From Candidatus Rifleibacteriota bacterium (GTDB lineage: Bacteria; Muiribacteriota; Ozemobacteria; Ozemobacterales; Ozemobacteraceae): DNA of 64,000 nucleotides. Location of the stretch: positions 62,001 through 126,000 of the forward strand of contig JADFXM010000017.1 in the NCBI GenBank assembly GCA_015233565.1. Reading direction: 5' to 3'. Of the stretch, positions 54,184 through 64,000 are shown one piece after another. The translations under genes and the position numbers were made by a program. The notes below the pieces were generated by a model, which saw nothing but the letters and a program-made list of their open reading frames with translations, had not been told where the DNA came from and did no database searches. Within the stretch, counting starts at the first letter, position 1. Each line of letters begins with the position of its first letter.

Positions 54184-55521
54184 TTAAAGATTTTCGTCTA
54201 TTTTTTTTCTTTTTCGCCATAAAGTTGAAACATCGATGTTTAAAATTTTGGCTGCTTCCTCAAGAGTTGGAACCTTTCTTAGAACTTTTAATATGTGCTC
54301 CCGTTCAATTTCTTCGAGAGAATGATCTCCCCCGAGAGTGTACCCCTCTTTTTTTACTGTCTGCATTTTTTCCGGAAGGGTATTCAATCCAATTTCATCC
54401 TGCGGGAAAATAATCAAAGTTCTTTCAATTAGATTTCTCAATTCTCTAATGTTTCCAGGCCAGTTGTAATTTTTAAGAAAATTTTTAAATTCTGCAGAAA
54501 AGTAGGCTCTGGGCCTGCCCAATTCTTTTGAAAAAAAGCCTAAGAATCCATTCGCTATTGGAAGGATGTCTTCAGGGCGTTCGCGCAGGGGAGGAATTGT
54601 TATTTCAATAATGTTTATCCGAAAAAGCAAATCTTCGCGCAGCTTTCCTGATTTAACATCTTCTTCCAGATTGCGGTTTGATGCGCAAACAATTCTTGCA
54701 TCAGACTTTCGGCTTATGGTTTCACCGATTCGTTCAAATTGTTTTTCCTGAAGAAATCTTAATAGTTTTGCCTGTAAGGAGGTTGGCATTTCCCCAATTT
54801 CATCTAAAAAAAGTGTTCCGCCATGGGCAACTTCAACTTTTCCAGGCTGGTCTTTAACGGCGCCGGTAAAGGAGCCCTTGACAAATCCAAATAATTCGCT
54901 GGCCAAAAGCCCTTCTTGCAAAATTGGGCAGTTCACCGTAATAAACTTTTTCGTACTTCGTGGGCTTGAAGCATGCAATAATCTGGCAAACAAGCTTTTT
55001 CCAGAGCCACTTTCACCCCTGAAAAGGACGGCAGCAGATGAGTTAGCAGCTTGCTTAGTCATTTCTAAAGCTTTCTTCATTTTCGGGGACTGAGTCTCAA
55101 AATTGGCTTCAGGACAGGTTTCTTTTAATTGCTCTTCCAGATTCTCCAGTTTGTTCTTCAAATTGAGAGCTTCCGAGACTTGATTCATTACATGTCGAAT
55201 TTGATCAGGGCTGAAAGGCTTTGGCAAATAATCGAATGCACCCCGTTTGGTTGCTTCAACTGCGGTTTCAAAAGTCGCGAATGCGGTAATTATTATTATG
55301 TGAAGGGTGGAATTTTTGGCAAGAAGTTGGGGAATGATTGCCAAGCCGTTTTCCTGGCCAAGTCTGAGGTCAAGGAAGGCGGCATCAAAATGTGTTTCAT
55401 CCATTGCGGTTAATGCTGCTTTCAAATTGGGAGCTTCGAAAGCTTTATAACCTGCTGCATTCAAACATGTAGAAAGCGCAAGTCGGATATTTTTCTCATC
55501 GTCAATTATTAGTACATTCAT
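54184..55521 (-). CDS. NtrC-family sigma-54-dependent response regulator
   Basis: 445 aa: receiver domain (1-120, phospho-acceptor Asp51), AAA+ domain (about 140-375) with Walker A GESGSGKS (169-176) and Walker B (234-245), and a Fis-type HTH (about 415-440). The sigma-54 contact loop reads GSFTGA (216-221), with Ser for the first Ala of GAFTGA. It activates sigma-54 promoters when phosphorylated. No histidine kinase is encoded beside it. It starts five bases after the stop of the large GT-C-like membrane gene, so the two are very likely co-transcribed. Confidence 0.95.
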   Translation of the reverse strand: MNVLIIDDEKNIRLALSTCLNAAGYKAFEAPNLKAALTAMDETHFDAAFLDLRLGQENGLAIIPQLLAKNSTLHIIIITAFATFETAVEATKRGAFDYLPKPFSPDQIRHVMNQVSEALNLKNKLENLEEQLKETCPEANFETQSPKMKKALEMTKQAANSSAAVLFRGESGSGKSLFARLLHASSPRSTKKFITVNCPILQEGLLASELFGFVKGSFTGAVKDQPGKVEVAHGGTLFLDEIGEMPTSLQAKLLRFLQEKQFERIGETISRKSDARIVCASNRNLEEDVKSGKLREDLLFRINIIEITIPPLRERPEDILPIANGFLGFFSKELGRPRAYFSAEFKNFLKNYNWPGNIRELRNLIERTLIIFPQDEIGLNTLPEKMQTVKKEGYTLGGDHSLEEIEREHILKVLRKVPTLEEAAKILNIDVSTLWRKRKKIDENL

Positions 55522-55526
55522 AATTT

Positions 55527-58034
55527 TTACTCGAATCCTTCAAAATGTTCCATTCCGGATTTGAAATATGGAGTCAAAACAAATTCATTTTTGCGTCTGG
55601 AAACAAGGAAAAAATCAAGATTTGGGAAAGCCTTAACCAGTTTATCGTTTGGAATGTCTCCTTGATCCAGGGCGAGAAAAAGTTTTTCATTAGAGTTCAA
55701 CGGATTAAGTGGATTCAAACGATAGATCTCATAGTGGTTAATGCTGAAATTAAGAGGATCGTCATAAGAAGCCAGTTCTAGAAAGCTATTTAGGATTTCA
55801 ATAGTAATTTCTTTGGATTTATCAGGATTTTTTTTTAGCTCATCAATGACTTCAAGGACGTCAAAACTTTCTTCTGAAATGTTTTGAATTAATTCCTTGG
55901 GAATTTTCCGCCTGACAAGTTCTTTGGCTAGCAATAATCTCAATCTGGAAGGGTTCTGAATAAATATTCCAGCCGGTCGTTTCAGGGAAAGAGTTTCAAT
56001 AAAATTTTGGAAGGATTTGTCTACGTTCCAGAATTTGGCGGATAATCCTGACCATATCAAATTTACGGTAACAAAGATCGAAAATCCCATGACCAATAGT
56101 ATAGTTGAAGTAACGGATTTTGGAAAACAAAATGTTTTATCGAAATGCCATAGAGACGTTAGTTTATTCGGATGTTCATTTTGTGGATTTACTAAAGTTC
56201 CGAAAAATTGAATGAATCTTGTGGTTCCTATGACGGCTATTGGAAGGAGGTTAAAATAGAATCTTGGACCGTAACAAAAATCCTGGTAATAATAAAAACC
56301 ATATGATGAAACGAGTAGAATGGTATAGGCTGAAAGGAAAAGTTCGATTTTTTCAGCAGAAGTTTTGTTTCCTGGTTTAAGGATCACCAAGCCGAAAACG
56401 CCTGAAATTAGCCCGCCAAAGGCATACACGGAGAATCCACAGAGATTGTCCATTAAATTCCGAGTTAATTCCCCTTCATTTATAGTTCCCCATTCATTCA
56501 AAACTTTTATTCCGTGATGAGCCAATTGAAGAACGTATCCAGATGCTGACCTGGAAAAACAAACTTGTACTGAAATGGTAAGAAGAAAAGCCAGACAGGA
56601 AGTAACAACCCATAATATTCTTTTTAAGCGGTCGGAATATTGTTTCGATTCCAGGGGGGAATGAAAATTTTCATCTGCCGGGCGGCATAGGAAGTTTGAG
56701 TGAAAGGTTTGCGAAGATGGTTCCGGTGGGTGACTTTCCGGGAGAATGGGTGCTATGGCAGATTGGGAGCTGGACTTAAAATCAGAAGCTTGGTTTTGAG
56801 AGGAGCCGGAGGAAAGGCCGGAGGAAGGATCGGCTGAGAGGTCTGAAAAAGTTTGGGATGAAGTATTAGATTTCAACTTCTCTGTGCGGGTGATTGAATA
56901 ATTGGAAAAAGGTTGTGATAACTTAAGCAGCGGTATTAAAAACAGCTGAAGGAAAATTCCCACGGAACCTTCAACTCTTCGGGTCATAAACATTAATCCA
57001 AAAGCTAATCCCGAAATAACCGCTCCGCAAATGACGATTCCGTCGAAATATTTCATTATTCCAAATATTGCAGTTATAAGAAGGAATAAAGACATCAAAT
57101 GATTCATTCTTCCGGATGACATTAAAATAAAAAAGGGTGAAAGGGATAGCAAAATCACGCCAATATTTGAAAATTGCTTTCCATACAAATTGAAAAAAAT
57201 CTTTCTGAGCAGGAGGATAGAGAGAAGTCCAAAAGTAACATTTAGAAAGCCGCCCAGGTTCATTTTTAAAAAGAGACTGAGAATAATTGAATATCCAGGT
57301 TGAAAGGTTGAGTAAAACCAGCTTTCGTTGTAGTCCACACCTGTTACCTTGAATGAATCCTTGAAAGGGTTGGGATCTGGATGCAATTGATTTGTGGCTA
57401 ACAATCGCGCTTGCCAGTCCTGGATAATTTCATCCTGAACATGAGGAATGTTTTTTAGAATTCCGAACTGTGTAACACTGGAAATGAATATGAAAAACAT
57501 GATTGCAAAATTGGATAATTTTGCAAGGGAAGTACTTTTCGAGTTGGTTGTTACAATGTTGTTGAGCTCTAAAAGCTGATTTTCAGCTTGCTGAGCAGAA
57601 TTCTGTTTAGATACTCTGAAAAAGGTTAGAATTGTGTTGAAGGAGGCAAGACATCTTAATATATCGAGGAAAAGCAGTGTTAGGGTTTCTGATGAGCCAG
57701 GCTGGAAAAGGATGTAGCCGCTGTTGTTGTCCATCAGACGATGAGGGAGCAAGCAGGCCAGGACAATCAGAAGTGTCTTTAGGCGCCCAAATTTATTTTC
57801 ACAAATGGAAAAAAACAGCCGAAAACGTGTTCTTACTTCTGGGGATAAAATAGAAAACGAAAAATAAAAAACTGTTGCAATTCCTAAAATTTCCGTAATT
57901 CCTGATTTTCCAAAGATTGAAAAATTAAAATACCTTGAAAAGTTGGTGAATGCTGTTACGTGGTCAAATTGAATTACAGAAGTCAAGTAAACAGTAATCA
58001 GGTATAGAAACGAATGAAACAGTGCAAGCGGCAT
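55527..58034 (-). CDS. Large polytopic membrane protein, GT-C-like
   Basis: 835 aa with about ten or more membrane segments. The loop after an early segment carries HVQDEIIQDWQARLL and then FQPGYSIILSLFLKMN, the layout of ArnT/PMT-like GT-C glycosyltransferases (GT39/83 type), whose first outer loop has an acidic pair that holds the lipid-linked donor. A Ser/Pro/Gln-rich soluble insert (about 385-470) interrupts the membrane part, which is unusual. The C-terminal 190 residues are soluble. It would glycosylate an exported substrate using a polyprenyl-phosphate sugar. It lies directly upstream of the NtrC-type regulator gene. Confidence 0.75.
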   Translation of the reverse strand: MPLALFHSFLYLITVYLTSVIQFDHVTAFTNFSRYFNFSIFGKSGITEILGIATVFYFSFSILSPEVRTRFRLFFSICENKFGRLKTLLIVLACLLPHRLMDNNSGYILFQPGSSETLTLLFLDILRCLASFNTILTFFRVSKQNSAQQAENQLLELNNIVTTNSKSTSLAKLSNFAIMFFIFISSVTQFGILKNIPHVQDEIIQDWQARLLATNQLHPDPNPFKDSFKVTGVDYNESWFYSTFQPGYSIILSLFLKMNLGGFLNVTFGLLSILLLRKIFFNLYGKQFSNIGVILLSLSPFFILMSSGRMNHLMSLFLLITAIFGIMKYFDGIVICGAVISGLAFGLMFMTRRVEGSVGIFLQLFLIPLLKLSQPFSNYSITRTEKLKSNTSSQTFSDLSADPSSGLSSGSSQNQASDFKSSSQSAIAPILPESHPPEPSSQTFHSNFLCRPADENFHSPLESKQYSDRLKRILWVVTSCLAFLLTISVQVCFSRSASGYVLQLAHHGIKVLNEWGTINEGELTRNLMDNLCGFSVYAFGGLISGVFGLVILKPGNKTSAEKIELFLSAYTILLVSSYGFYYYQDFCYGPRFYFNLLPIAVIGTTRFIQFFGTLVNPQNEHPNKLTSLWHFDKTFCFPKSVTSTILLVMGFSIFVTVNLIWSGLSAKFWNVDKSFQNFIETLSLKRPAGIFIQNPSRLRLLLAKELVRRKIPKELIQNISEESFDVLEVIDELKKNPDKSKEITIEILNSFLELASYDDPLNFSINHYEIYRLNPLNPLNSNEKLFLALDQGDIPNDKLVKAFPNLDFFLVSRRKNEFVLTPYFKSGMEHFEGFE

Positions 58035-58509
58035 CTTCAGAGCTTTCCAAAAATTATAAGTATTATCAGGGTGTCCAAAGCAAAATTCAGTCTAATTAAG
58101 TACAGCGATACTCGGTCAATGGTAGAACTGATTTGAGAAATAGTTTCCAAGAATCTGCAGTATTTTCTGTTTCGATGGGTAAAAAGTGTGGCAATGCCCA
58201 GCTATTGAGCTACTAGCCGAGAATCGGCGAATTTGGTCAGCAAAAAACACAGCCAAAATTGAACAAAATCTGCTCATTTCCTGAACGCAAAAACTCAGCG
58301 ATTAGAGCTTTCTTCAGGCAGTCAGACAATTGGAAAACCCCAAAATTGACATTTTTTCTATGTGCTAGCTTAATTTTAGCCCGGTTTGCACGCATCAGAC
58401 CCAAGGGTTTTTTCGCGAATCCTCTTTATTGATTCTTCCCAACAACCTCATCGGCCGTAGTAAAACTGCGGCCAATGAGGTAAACAATATTACAGAGTCT
58501 TTGATAAAA
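58035..58509. other. 475-bp intergenic region, hairpin near right end
   Basis: No gene accepted. The only structure seen is the hairpin at 58446-58480 listed separately. Confidence 0.45.
58446..58480 (-). terminator. Terminator-like hairpin after glgB
   Basis: CCTCAT-GGCCGTAG pairs with CTGCGGCC-ATGAGG across a five-base loop, with C/A unpaired in the middle and one G-U. It lies 30 bp after the glgB stop. The T-run is weak, so termination is likely but unproven. Confidence 0.55.
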
Positions 58510-60726
58510 TCAGGACAATTTGAATCCAAGGACTGCCAGTGGTGGAAGGTTAATTTCCAACGAATATGGTCTGTTTTGCCATGGAACAGTTTGGCTTGAG
58601 ACTCCGCCTGAGTTCCCCATATTAGATCCAAAATAATATTCGGAATCTGTATTGAGCACTTCGCGATAATAACCCTCTCGTGGTGCTCCAAGTCGGAAAC
58701 CTTGACGTGGGACAGGGGTGAAATTCGCTACAAATAGCATGAGTTGGGATGGATCTTCGCCTTTTCTGATCCAGCTAATTATGCTGGAATCGGCATCTCC
58801 AAAATCGATCCATTCAAATCCAGTGTCTTCGTTGTCTCTTTGATAGAGAGCTGGTTCGCTTCGGTATAAACGATTTAACTGTTGTACCAGGCGATTCAGC
58901 CCGTTGTGCGGCTCGAAACCAAGAAGGTGCCAGTCAAGGCTTTGATTCGCATTCCATTCATTCCATTGTCCGAGATCTGATCCCATGAAAAGAAGCTTTT
59001 TGCCTGGCATGGTCCACATGAAGGCAAAAAGAAGTCGATTGTTGGCGAATTTTTGCCAGAAATCACCGGGCATTTTATTCAAAACTGAACGTTTGCCGTG
59101 TACAACTTCATCGTGGGAGAGGACAGAAATAAAATTCTCGTGGAAGGCATAAATTAGTGGGAAGGTGAGCAGATCATGGTGAAACTTTCGATAAATTGAA
59201 TCTTTTTCGAAGTAAGACAAAGTATCATGCATCCAACCCATATTCCATTTGAACCCGAAACCAAGGCCGTTCATAAAACAGGGTTTTGAGACTCCGGCAA
59301 AGGCGGTTGATTCTTCGGCAATTGTCATAATTCCGGGAAATTTCTCGTACAGAATGCTGTTCATATACTTGATGAATTCGATTGCTTCAAGATTTTCCCT
59401 TCCGCCAAACTTATTGGGAATCCATTCGCCATGTTTTCTTGAATAATCAAGATATAGCATTGAAGCGACAGCGTCAACGCGGATTCCGTCAAGATGATAT
59501 TTGTCCAGCCAGAAAAGGGCGCTGGAAATAAGGAAGTTCTTAACCTCATTTCTGCCAAAGTTGAATATTAGGGTATCCCAGTCTTTATGTTCCCCTAATC
59601 TGGGATCGGAATGCTCGTAAAGTGCCGTTCCATCGAATTTAGCAAGCCCGTGCCAGTCTTTGGGAAAATGGGCTGGAACCCAGTCAAGTACAATTCCAAT
59701 GCCTTTTTGGTGAAAATAATCAACAAAATACATGAAGTCTTTGGGGCAACCAAAGCGGCTTGTAGGAGCGAAATAACCTGTAACCTGGTATCCCCAGGAT
59801 GCATCGAGTGGATGTTCAGTAATGGGCAATAGTTCAATATGTGTATATCCCATTTTCTGGATATAAGTAGCTAGTTTTGGGGCCAGTTCTCTATAGGTCA
59901 GGAAACGGTTGCCTTCTTCGGGAACACGCATCCATGAGCCGAGATGAACTTCATAGATCGAAACCGCTTCTTTTCGCCAATTTCTATTCGGTCGGTTGGA
60001 CATCCATTCTTTGTCTTTCCAGTCATAACCTGAAATATCGTAAATTTTGCTGGCGGTCTTGGGTCTAACTTCGGTATAAAACGCAAATGGATCAGATTTT
60101 TCAGCGAGCGCACCGTTCTGGAATCGGACTTCAAACTTATAATTTTCACCGAGCTGGAGTCCAGGTACAAATAATTCGAAAACTCCTGATGAACCCATGC
60201 TGCGCATTACATGCCGACGGCCATCCCAGCTGTTAAAATCTCCCACAACACTTACGCGTTTGGCGTTGGGTGCCCAAACGGCAAATGAAATTCCGCCGAG
60301 TGAAATGTCAAAATACTTTATAACTTGAAGATGTGAGCCTAGTTTTTCGTATGAAGCCTGGTGGTTTCCCTCGTTGAAGAGGTAAAGGTCGAGTTCACCC
60401 AGGGTGGGAGCAAAGGAATAAGAATCGTAAAACTCGGTTACCGCTCCGTTTGCGTATTCAGTTCCAAGTCGATAAGGGAAAGGTTCCTGGTAATCCTGGA
60501 TGAGGGCTTCAAAAAAACCTGCTGGATCCAATTTTTCCATTTTATAGCGCTGTCCCTTTTTAAAATCAACTACTTGGGCAGCTGCTGCGTCAGGAAGAAA
60601 CGCTCTTACGACCACAGCTTTTTTTCCATCAGATTCAATAGGATGACAACCTAGAATTTGAAATGGATCATGGTGGTCGGTTCGGATAATCGCACTTATT
60701 GCATCGTTATTAACAAATTTTTTCAC
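58510..60726 (-). CDS. glgB: 1,4-alpha-glucan branching enzyme
   Basis: 738 aa from a GTG at 60726, chosen because AAGGAG lies six bases upstream; the ATG at 60765 would add 13 residues. Domain order is the long GlgB form: N1 domain ([10 protein letters not shown]), CBM48 ([20 protein letters not shown]), GH13 catalytic barrel and C-terminal beta domain. Catalytic residues are readable: Asp nucleophile in [13 protein letters not shown], Glu in IAEESTAF and Asp in [11 protein letters not shown]. It forms alpha-1,6 branches in glycogen. No other glg genes are in the window. It follows the VIT-VWA gene and its terminator. Confidence 0.96.
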   Translation of the reverse strand: MKKFVNNDAISAIIRTDHHDPFQILGCHPIESDGKKAVVVRAFLPDAAAAQVVDFKKGQRYKMEKLDPAGFFEALIQDYQEPFPYRLGTEYANGAVTEFYDSYSFAPTLGELDLYLFNEGNHQASYEKLGSHLQVIKYFDISLGGISFAVWAPNAKRVSVVGDFNSWDGRRHVMRSMGSSGVFELFVPGLQLGENYKFEVRFQNGALAEKSDPFAFYTEVRPKTASKIYDISGYDWKDKEWMSNRPNRNWRKEAVSIYEVHLGSWMRVPEEGNRFLTYRELAPKLATYIQKMGYTHIELLPITEHPLDASWGYQVTGYFAPTSRFGCPKDFMYFVDYFHQKGIGIVLDWVPAHFPKDWHGLAKFDGTALYEHSDPRLGEHKDWDTLIFNFGRNEVKNFLISSALFWLDKYHLDGIRVDAVASMLYLDYSRKHGEWIPNKFGGRENLEAIEFIKYMNSILYEKFPGIMTIAEESTAFAGVSKPCFMNGLGFGFKWNMGWMHDTLSYFEKDSIYRKFHHDLLTFPLIYAFHENFISVLSHDEVVHGKRSVLNKMPGDFWQKFANNRLLFAFMWTMPGKKLLFMGSDLGQWNEWNANQSLDWHLLGFEPHNGLNRLVQQLNRLYRSEPALYQRDNEDTGFEWIDFGDADSSIISWIRKGEDPSQLMLFVANFTPVPRQGFRLGAPREGYYREVLNTDSEYYFGSNMGNSGGVSSQTVPWQNRPYSLEINLPPLAVLGFKLS

Positions 60727-60810
60727 CGCCTGCTCCTTTTGGATAAGGTTACTGATATGAAACAACTTATATTAATCTGTATCATATCAAAAACTGGATT
60801 TTATTTCTTA

Positions 60811-60850
60811 AAAAAAAATAAAAAAAAAGCGCAAGATTTTTTCGCGCTTT
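60811..60850 (-). terminator. Rho-independent terminator after the VIT-VWA gene
   Basis: On the minus strand GCGC (60847-60844) and GCGC (60832-60829) enclose an 11-nt loop, followed by a long T-run interrupted by one A. It is 25 bp after the gene stop. Confidence 0.75.
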
Positions 60851-60878
60851 TTTTCAAGAAAATGCTAGGAGTGTAAAT

Positions 60879-63335
60879 TTATGATTGGAAAGTCAGCACA
60901 ACAGTGAATTCGACTTCGGAAGAGTTTTTTAAGGTTTTGAAAATCAGGCGTTTGATTAGCTCAGTTATCTTCTTTTCGAATTCTTCGTTGTTCAGTTCAC
61001 TTGAAGCAATTTTTACTTCGGTCGGTTTGCCGTTTGAAGCAACTTTGATTTCAAGAGTTACTTTGCCTGATAGCGAAGGGCTTGATTTCTTTGCTTTTTC
61101 AAAAAGGGCCTCGAATAAGTTTATTTTTTCTTCGAAAGATTGTTTGATTGAATCTGAGCTGATTCCTTTACCAGTGACTATTCCTCCAATATTAATATTT
61201 GATTGATGCTTTTCATTCTTTTGAGGAGAAGGTGCTGGTTCCGGGCATACTTCGGGAGCTGGGGATTTAATCTTTTTCTTGGATTCGGTGGAATCTGAAA
61301 TTTGTAATTTGTTTGCGAAGGAATCACAAGCCTCCCCATCTTCTTTTAGGGAATTACTAGAACTTGGAGAAGGTGGTGGTGAGCTTAAGGATAGTCCCTT
61401 CGAACGTGCCATCATTGGAGCTCCAGGTGCCATTCGGCTGACTGCAAGATTCGAAACTCCTTCAGGAAGTGGCAGTGGTTGTTTTACGGTGGTGCTTTCT
61501 TCCCCATTTTTAACTCTTGCTTCGCTGTCAACGGCTATGAAGGATGTGTAAGCTGTCAGAAGGTTATAATCCAATCCAAGTTTTGTAACTTCTGCGACGA
61601 TTTCGGGGTCATTCCGCAAACTGTTGTGATCTGATAAAACTGAAATCTGGTGCCGCGCCCAAAGATAACGTAGTCCAGAGTTTTCAGGAAGAGGCTTAAC
61701 GGCTGAGACGTCAAATTTTTCCTCGTAAGCCCCTTCCCCGCTGGTTCCGGTCAATTTAATAGTTCCCTCATTCTTTCCTTTCCATTTTCCAAAAACAATT
61801 ACTGGTCTTTCAGCCAGAACATCTGGAATACTGGGTGGTTCGACTGCATGCACATCAAAATTTCCAAAATCAGCTTTGATCTGAGTAAGAACTGGAGATT
61901 CGACGTATTTTCTGAATTTTTCAGCTTGTGCGGGAGCCTCGGATTTTTTCGTTATAATAAATGATTCACCCATGCCTGCACGTGCAATTCCTTCCATCAG
62001 GAAGCGATTTACTGCTGTTCCGATACCAAACGAAAACACATTTGCATTTCCCAGGTTTTTGCGGATCAAATCAAACGCTTCATTTTCGACTGCAACGTAT
62101 CCATCAGTTGCAATAATAATTGAGCGGGAAGTGTTGGGAGTGTGGGGAAGGGCAAGCGCGGTTTTTAGCGCTGGGATAAGTTCGGTACTTCCGCCGCCAT
62201 ATTGATTTCTGATCAATTCCATTGCTTTTTCGATATTTTCCGAGTTGGCTGGAACTGATCCAGATTCAGAAAATACTTTTGCGCTGCCTGCGAAGAGAAG
62301 AACGTTAAAAACATCTGTAGGCCTAAGGTTTCCAATCAATGTTTTGAGAAGTTCTTTGGATATCTCAAGTGGGAACCCGTTCATCGAGCCTGAAATATCG
62401 ACGATAAAAATATACTCGCGTGCAGGAATATTCTTTGCTTCAACTCTTTTGGGAGGTTGTACCATCAAAAGAAAGAAATTTTCCTTATCCCCTTGTGAAA
62501 GAAGCAGGCCAGATTCAATTTTCCCACCTGCAAGACGATATTTCAAAATAAAATCCCGATTTCCTCCGTATTTCTCGCTCTCGTCAAGAGTTATCTTTGC
62601 AAGATTTTCCTTTTCATATGCAATATTTACCTTATGACTTGAACAAACGGCTTCCTGCAGTGGAAGGCCAGTGGAAAGCGCAATCTTAATGTCAAAAGTG
62701 GTTTTCGAAGCTTCCCCTTCTTTTAAATATGGGTTTGCAATCCATTTTTCAGATTGTGGGGCTTCGGAAGCTTTCTGATTGGAATATCTGGGACCAACTA
62801 CTGTTGGATAAACGAAGTCATACACGCCCTCTGTGGGAACGAGCAACTCGGTGTAATTCATATCCACCTTTATTTCATCACCTGGAAGGATGTTTGCTAC
62901 ATTCATGGTGAAAACGTTGGGGCGTTCCTGTTCAAGAAGGGAAGCGCTTTTTCCAGCTTTTTTAGCTGTCTCGTATTCCTGCCTGGCTTCTTCCTTTTTC
63001 TTGATTTGCGCAACGATTGTTCGTGTTCCTATTGTCATCTTCAGACCATAAACGGCGGCTCTGGTTGAGCCGGGGAATACGTAGATGGCCTCAATAGGCT
63101 TTTTCCCTTCATTCTTGTAAACCTGGGAAACAGTAATGTCGGCAATTACTCCCGCAATTTTTACATCAGCCGAAGTTGATTTCAGTGGAAGCTGTTCAAC
63201 ACTGGGATCATCACTCATTACTTTAAAGTACGGTGCCAGCGTTTTGTCATCGTTGGTTTCAGGTTGACAAATTGCTGACATCGCCGAAATGAAAAGAAAA
63301 AAGATCGAAAGAAAAGTAATTAGTTTATGTTTCAT
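60879..63335 (-). CDS. Exported VIT-VWA protein with TonB_C-like end
   Basis: 818 aa from ATG 63335, four bases after GGGAGG; an earlier frame start adds 11 residues without a ribosome site. Order: signal peptide (about 1-23, ending AIC), a VIT domain (about 50-180, VSQVYKNEGKKPIEAIYVFPG), a VWA domain with intact MIDAS DISGSM (313-318), then a Pro/Ser-rich linker (about 630-710) and a C-terminal beta-alpha-beta unit (GKVTLEIKVASNGKPTEVKI) like the TonB/AgmX C-terminal fold. VIT and VWA together occur in inter-alpha-trypsin-inhibitor-like proteins. Likely a surface or periplasmic binding protein. Confidence 0.87.
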   Translation of the reverse strand: MKHKLITFLSIFFLFISAMSAICQPETNDDKTLAPYFKVMSDDPSVEQLPLKSTSADVKIAGVIADITVSQVYKNEGKKPIEAIYVFPGSTRAAVYGLKMTIGTRTIVAQIKKKEEARQEYETAKKAGKSASLLEQERPNVFTMNVANILPGDEIKVDMNYTELLVPTEGVYDFVYPTVVGPRYSNQKASEAPQSEKWIANPYLKEGEASKTTFDIKIALSTGLPLQEAVCSSHKVNIAYEKENLAKITLDESEKYGGNRDFILKYRLAGGKIESGLLLSQGDKENFFLLMVQPPKRVEAKNIPAREYIFIVDISGSMNGFPLEISKELLKTLIGNLRPTDVFNVLLFAGSAKVFSESGSVPANSENIEKAMELIRNQYGGGSTELIPALKTALALPHTPNTSRSIIIATDGYVAVENEAFDLIRKNLGNANVFSFGIGTAVNRFLMEGIARAGMGESFIITKKSEAPAQAEKFRKYVESPVLTQIKADFGNFDVHAVEPPSIPDVLAERPVIVFGKWKGKNEGTIKLTGTSGEGAYEEKFDVSAVKPLPENSGLRYLWARHQISVLSDHNSLRNDPEIVAEVTKLGLDYNLLTAYTSFIAVDSEARVKNGEESTTVKQPLPLPEGVSNLAVSRMAPGAPMMARSKGLSLSSPPPSPSSSNSLKEDGEACDSFANKLQISDSTESKKKIKSPAPEVCPEPAPSPQKNEKHQSNINIGGIVTGKGISSDSIKQSFEEKINLFEALFEKAKKSSPSLSGKVTLEIKVASNGKPTEVKIASSELNNEEFEKKITELIKRLIFKTLKNSSEVEFTVVLTFQS

Positions 63336-63477
63336 AATTCCTCCCTTTAATTTTTTTCGCTTGAACACTAACCTAAAACGAGACCAAAATTCAACGGATT
63401 TAAAAAACTTAAAAAATGTTTACCACGAAACGACAACAATGTAGAATCAAACCTTAGACAGGTGGAAAAAATCAGCG

Positions 63478-64000
63478 ATGAAAATTTTGCAGATAATTAA
63501 TGCTTTAACTATGGGTGGTGCCCAAATTCTTTTGCTTGATCTTTGTGTTTACCTGAAAAAACTGGGCCATGATCCTGTGGTGGCAGCATTTCGAGATGGT
63601 CCGGTTGGAGATAAATTACGGGAAAATGGAATTGAAACTATAATTCTTGGCGAAAAGGGGCTGGATGTCATCGGATTGGCACGCCTCTGCCGTGAAATAA
63701 AAAACTTTGCGCCTGATTTGATTCATTCCCATCTTTTCAGAGCTTCTTTGTGGGCTAGAATTGCAGTAAAGATTACAGGGAAACGGACTCTGGTAACGTC
63801 GATCCACGGCCCGGAAACAGATAGTTATCACTTTATGGAAAAGAAAATCTACTTTTTATCTGACTTTGTAATTTTTCCAAGTAATTACTTAGCTAACTGG
63901 TACAAGGCGGAAATTGTTCCCTTGCCATCAACAAAATATGGGATAATCTATCCGGGCACAAATGTCAAAGCATATCCCACGCAAACGAAGAACAGCAAAA
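63478..64000 (+). CDS. GT4-family glycosyltransferase, C-terminus beyond right edge
   Basis: 174 codons are open from ATG 63478 to the edge. The N-terminal MKILQIINALTMGGAQILLL is the GT4 acceptor-side signature with the Gly-Gly-Ala loop, followed by PDLIHSHLFRASLWARIA and VTSIHGPETDSYHFMEKK, typical of the GT4/Glyco_transf_4 N-terminal half (Rossmann fold). The donor-binding half with E-x7-E is not in the window. GGTGG precedes the start. It is divergent from the VIT-VWA gene. Donor and acceptor are unknown; a cell-surface polymer is likely. Confidence 0.9.
   Translation, partial: MKILQIINALTMGGAQILLLDLCVYLKKLGHDPVVAAFRDGPVGDKLRENGIETIILGEKGLDVIGLARLCREIKNFAPDLIHSHLFRASLWARIAVKITGKRTLVTSIHGPETDSYHFMEKKIYFLSDFVIFPSNYLANWYKAEIVPLPSTKYGIIYPGTNVKAYPTQTKNSK

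Overview
The window is a low-GC (roughly 40% by eye) bacterial chromosome segment with a Gram-negative envelope signature. It has many Sec signal peptides, a lipobox lipoprotein, a GT9 heptosyltransferase-type enzyme, membrane-anchored parvulin chaperones, a CE4 deacetylase and surface-sugar genes. Other marks are an archaeal/eukaryotic-type ProRS, an RqcH/RqcP ribosome quality-control pair, several DUF3857/transglutaminase-like proteins and HEAT-repeat proteins. This points to an uncultured, deep-branching heterotroph. I cannot assign a phylum from the sequence alone; Riflebacteria/Ozemobacteria-like is only a guess.

Left edge (1-1131, minus strand): a retron. A reverse transcriptase running off the left edge has the retron hallmarks NAxxH, YADD and VTG. 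It is preceded by a 145-nt non-coding element with matching a1/a2 ends, two small msr-like hairpins, one 16-bp msd-like hairpin and a -10 box just before a1. This is the most interesting system in the window. Its effector is not visible and may lie beyond the left edge.

1.4-13.2 kb (plus): a TolB-like beta-propeller, RqcH, a 130-bp MITE with 9-bp target duplications, a 53-aa ORF, then the translation/housekeeping run purine nucleoside phosphorylase-prfA-prmC-tsaC. A chemoreceptor, a 988-aa multi-parvulin protein with a strong promoter and terminator, and an RqcP/Hsp15-like S4 protein follow.

13.4-19 kb (minus): metallophosphoesterase, GT9 glycosyltransferase, an exported unknown and a class III nucleotide cyclase with TPR-like tail. 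19.2-28.9 kb: alpha/beta hydrolase, GH39-like protein lacking its usual nucleophile, a pair of transglutaminase-like exported proteins (one with a full triad, one degenerate), polysaccharide deacetylase and an exported unknown.

29-42.9 kb: proS, two HEAT-repeat proteins flanking apt, a compact surface-sugar cassette (CMP-sugar synthetase, methyltransferase, FemAB-like transferase), an exported two-HKD phospholipase D, a lipoprotein, YjbQ, a GT4 enzyme and an exported proline-rich protein. 43-49 kb: eno, a PHP-ACT-ACT fusion, a 53-aa Cys/His protein missed by length filters, secG and hisS.

49.3-64 kb: radical SAM plus WbsX/GH99-like gene pair, a 133-bp x3 non-coding tandem repeat, a DUF2993-like exported protein, a conserved unknown, a GNAT acetyltransferase, an NtrC-type regulator co-directional with a GT-C membrane protein, glgB, a VIT-VWA-TonB_C-like exported protein, and a GT4 enzyme cut by the right edge. 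No tRNA, rRNA, CRISPR array or complete IS was seen.
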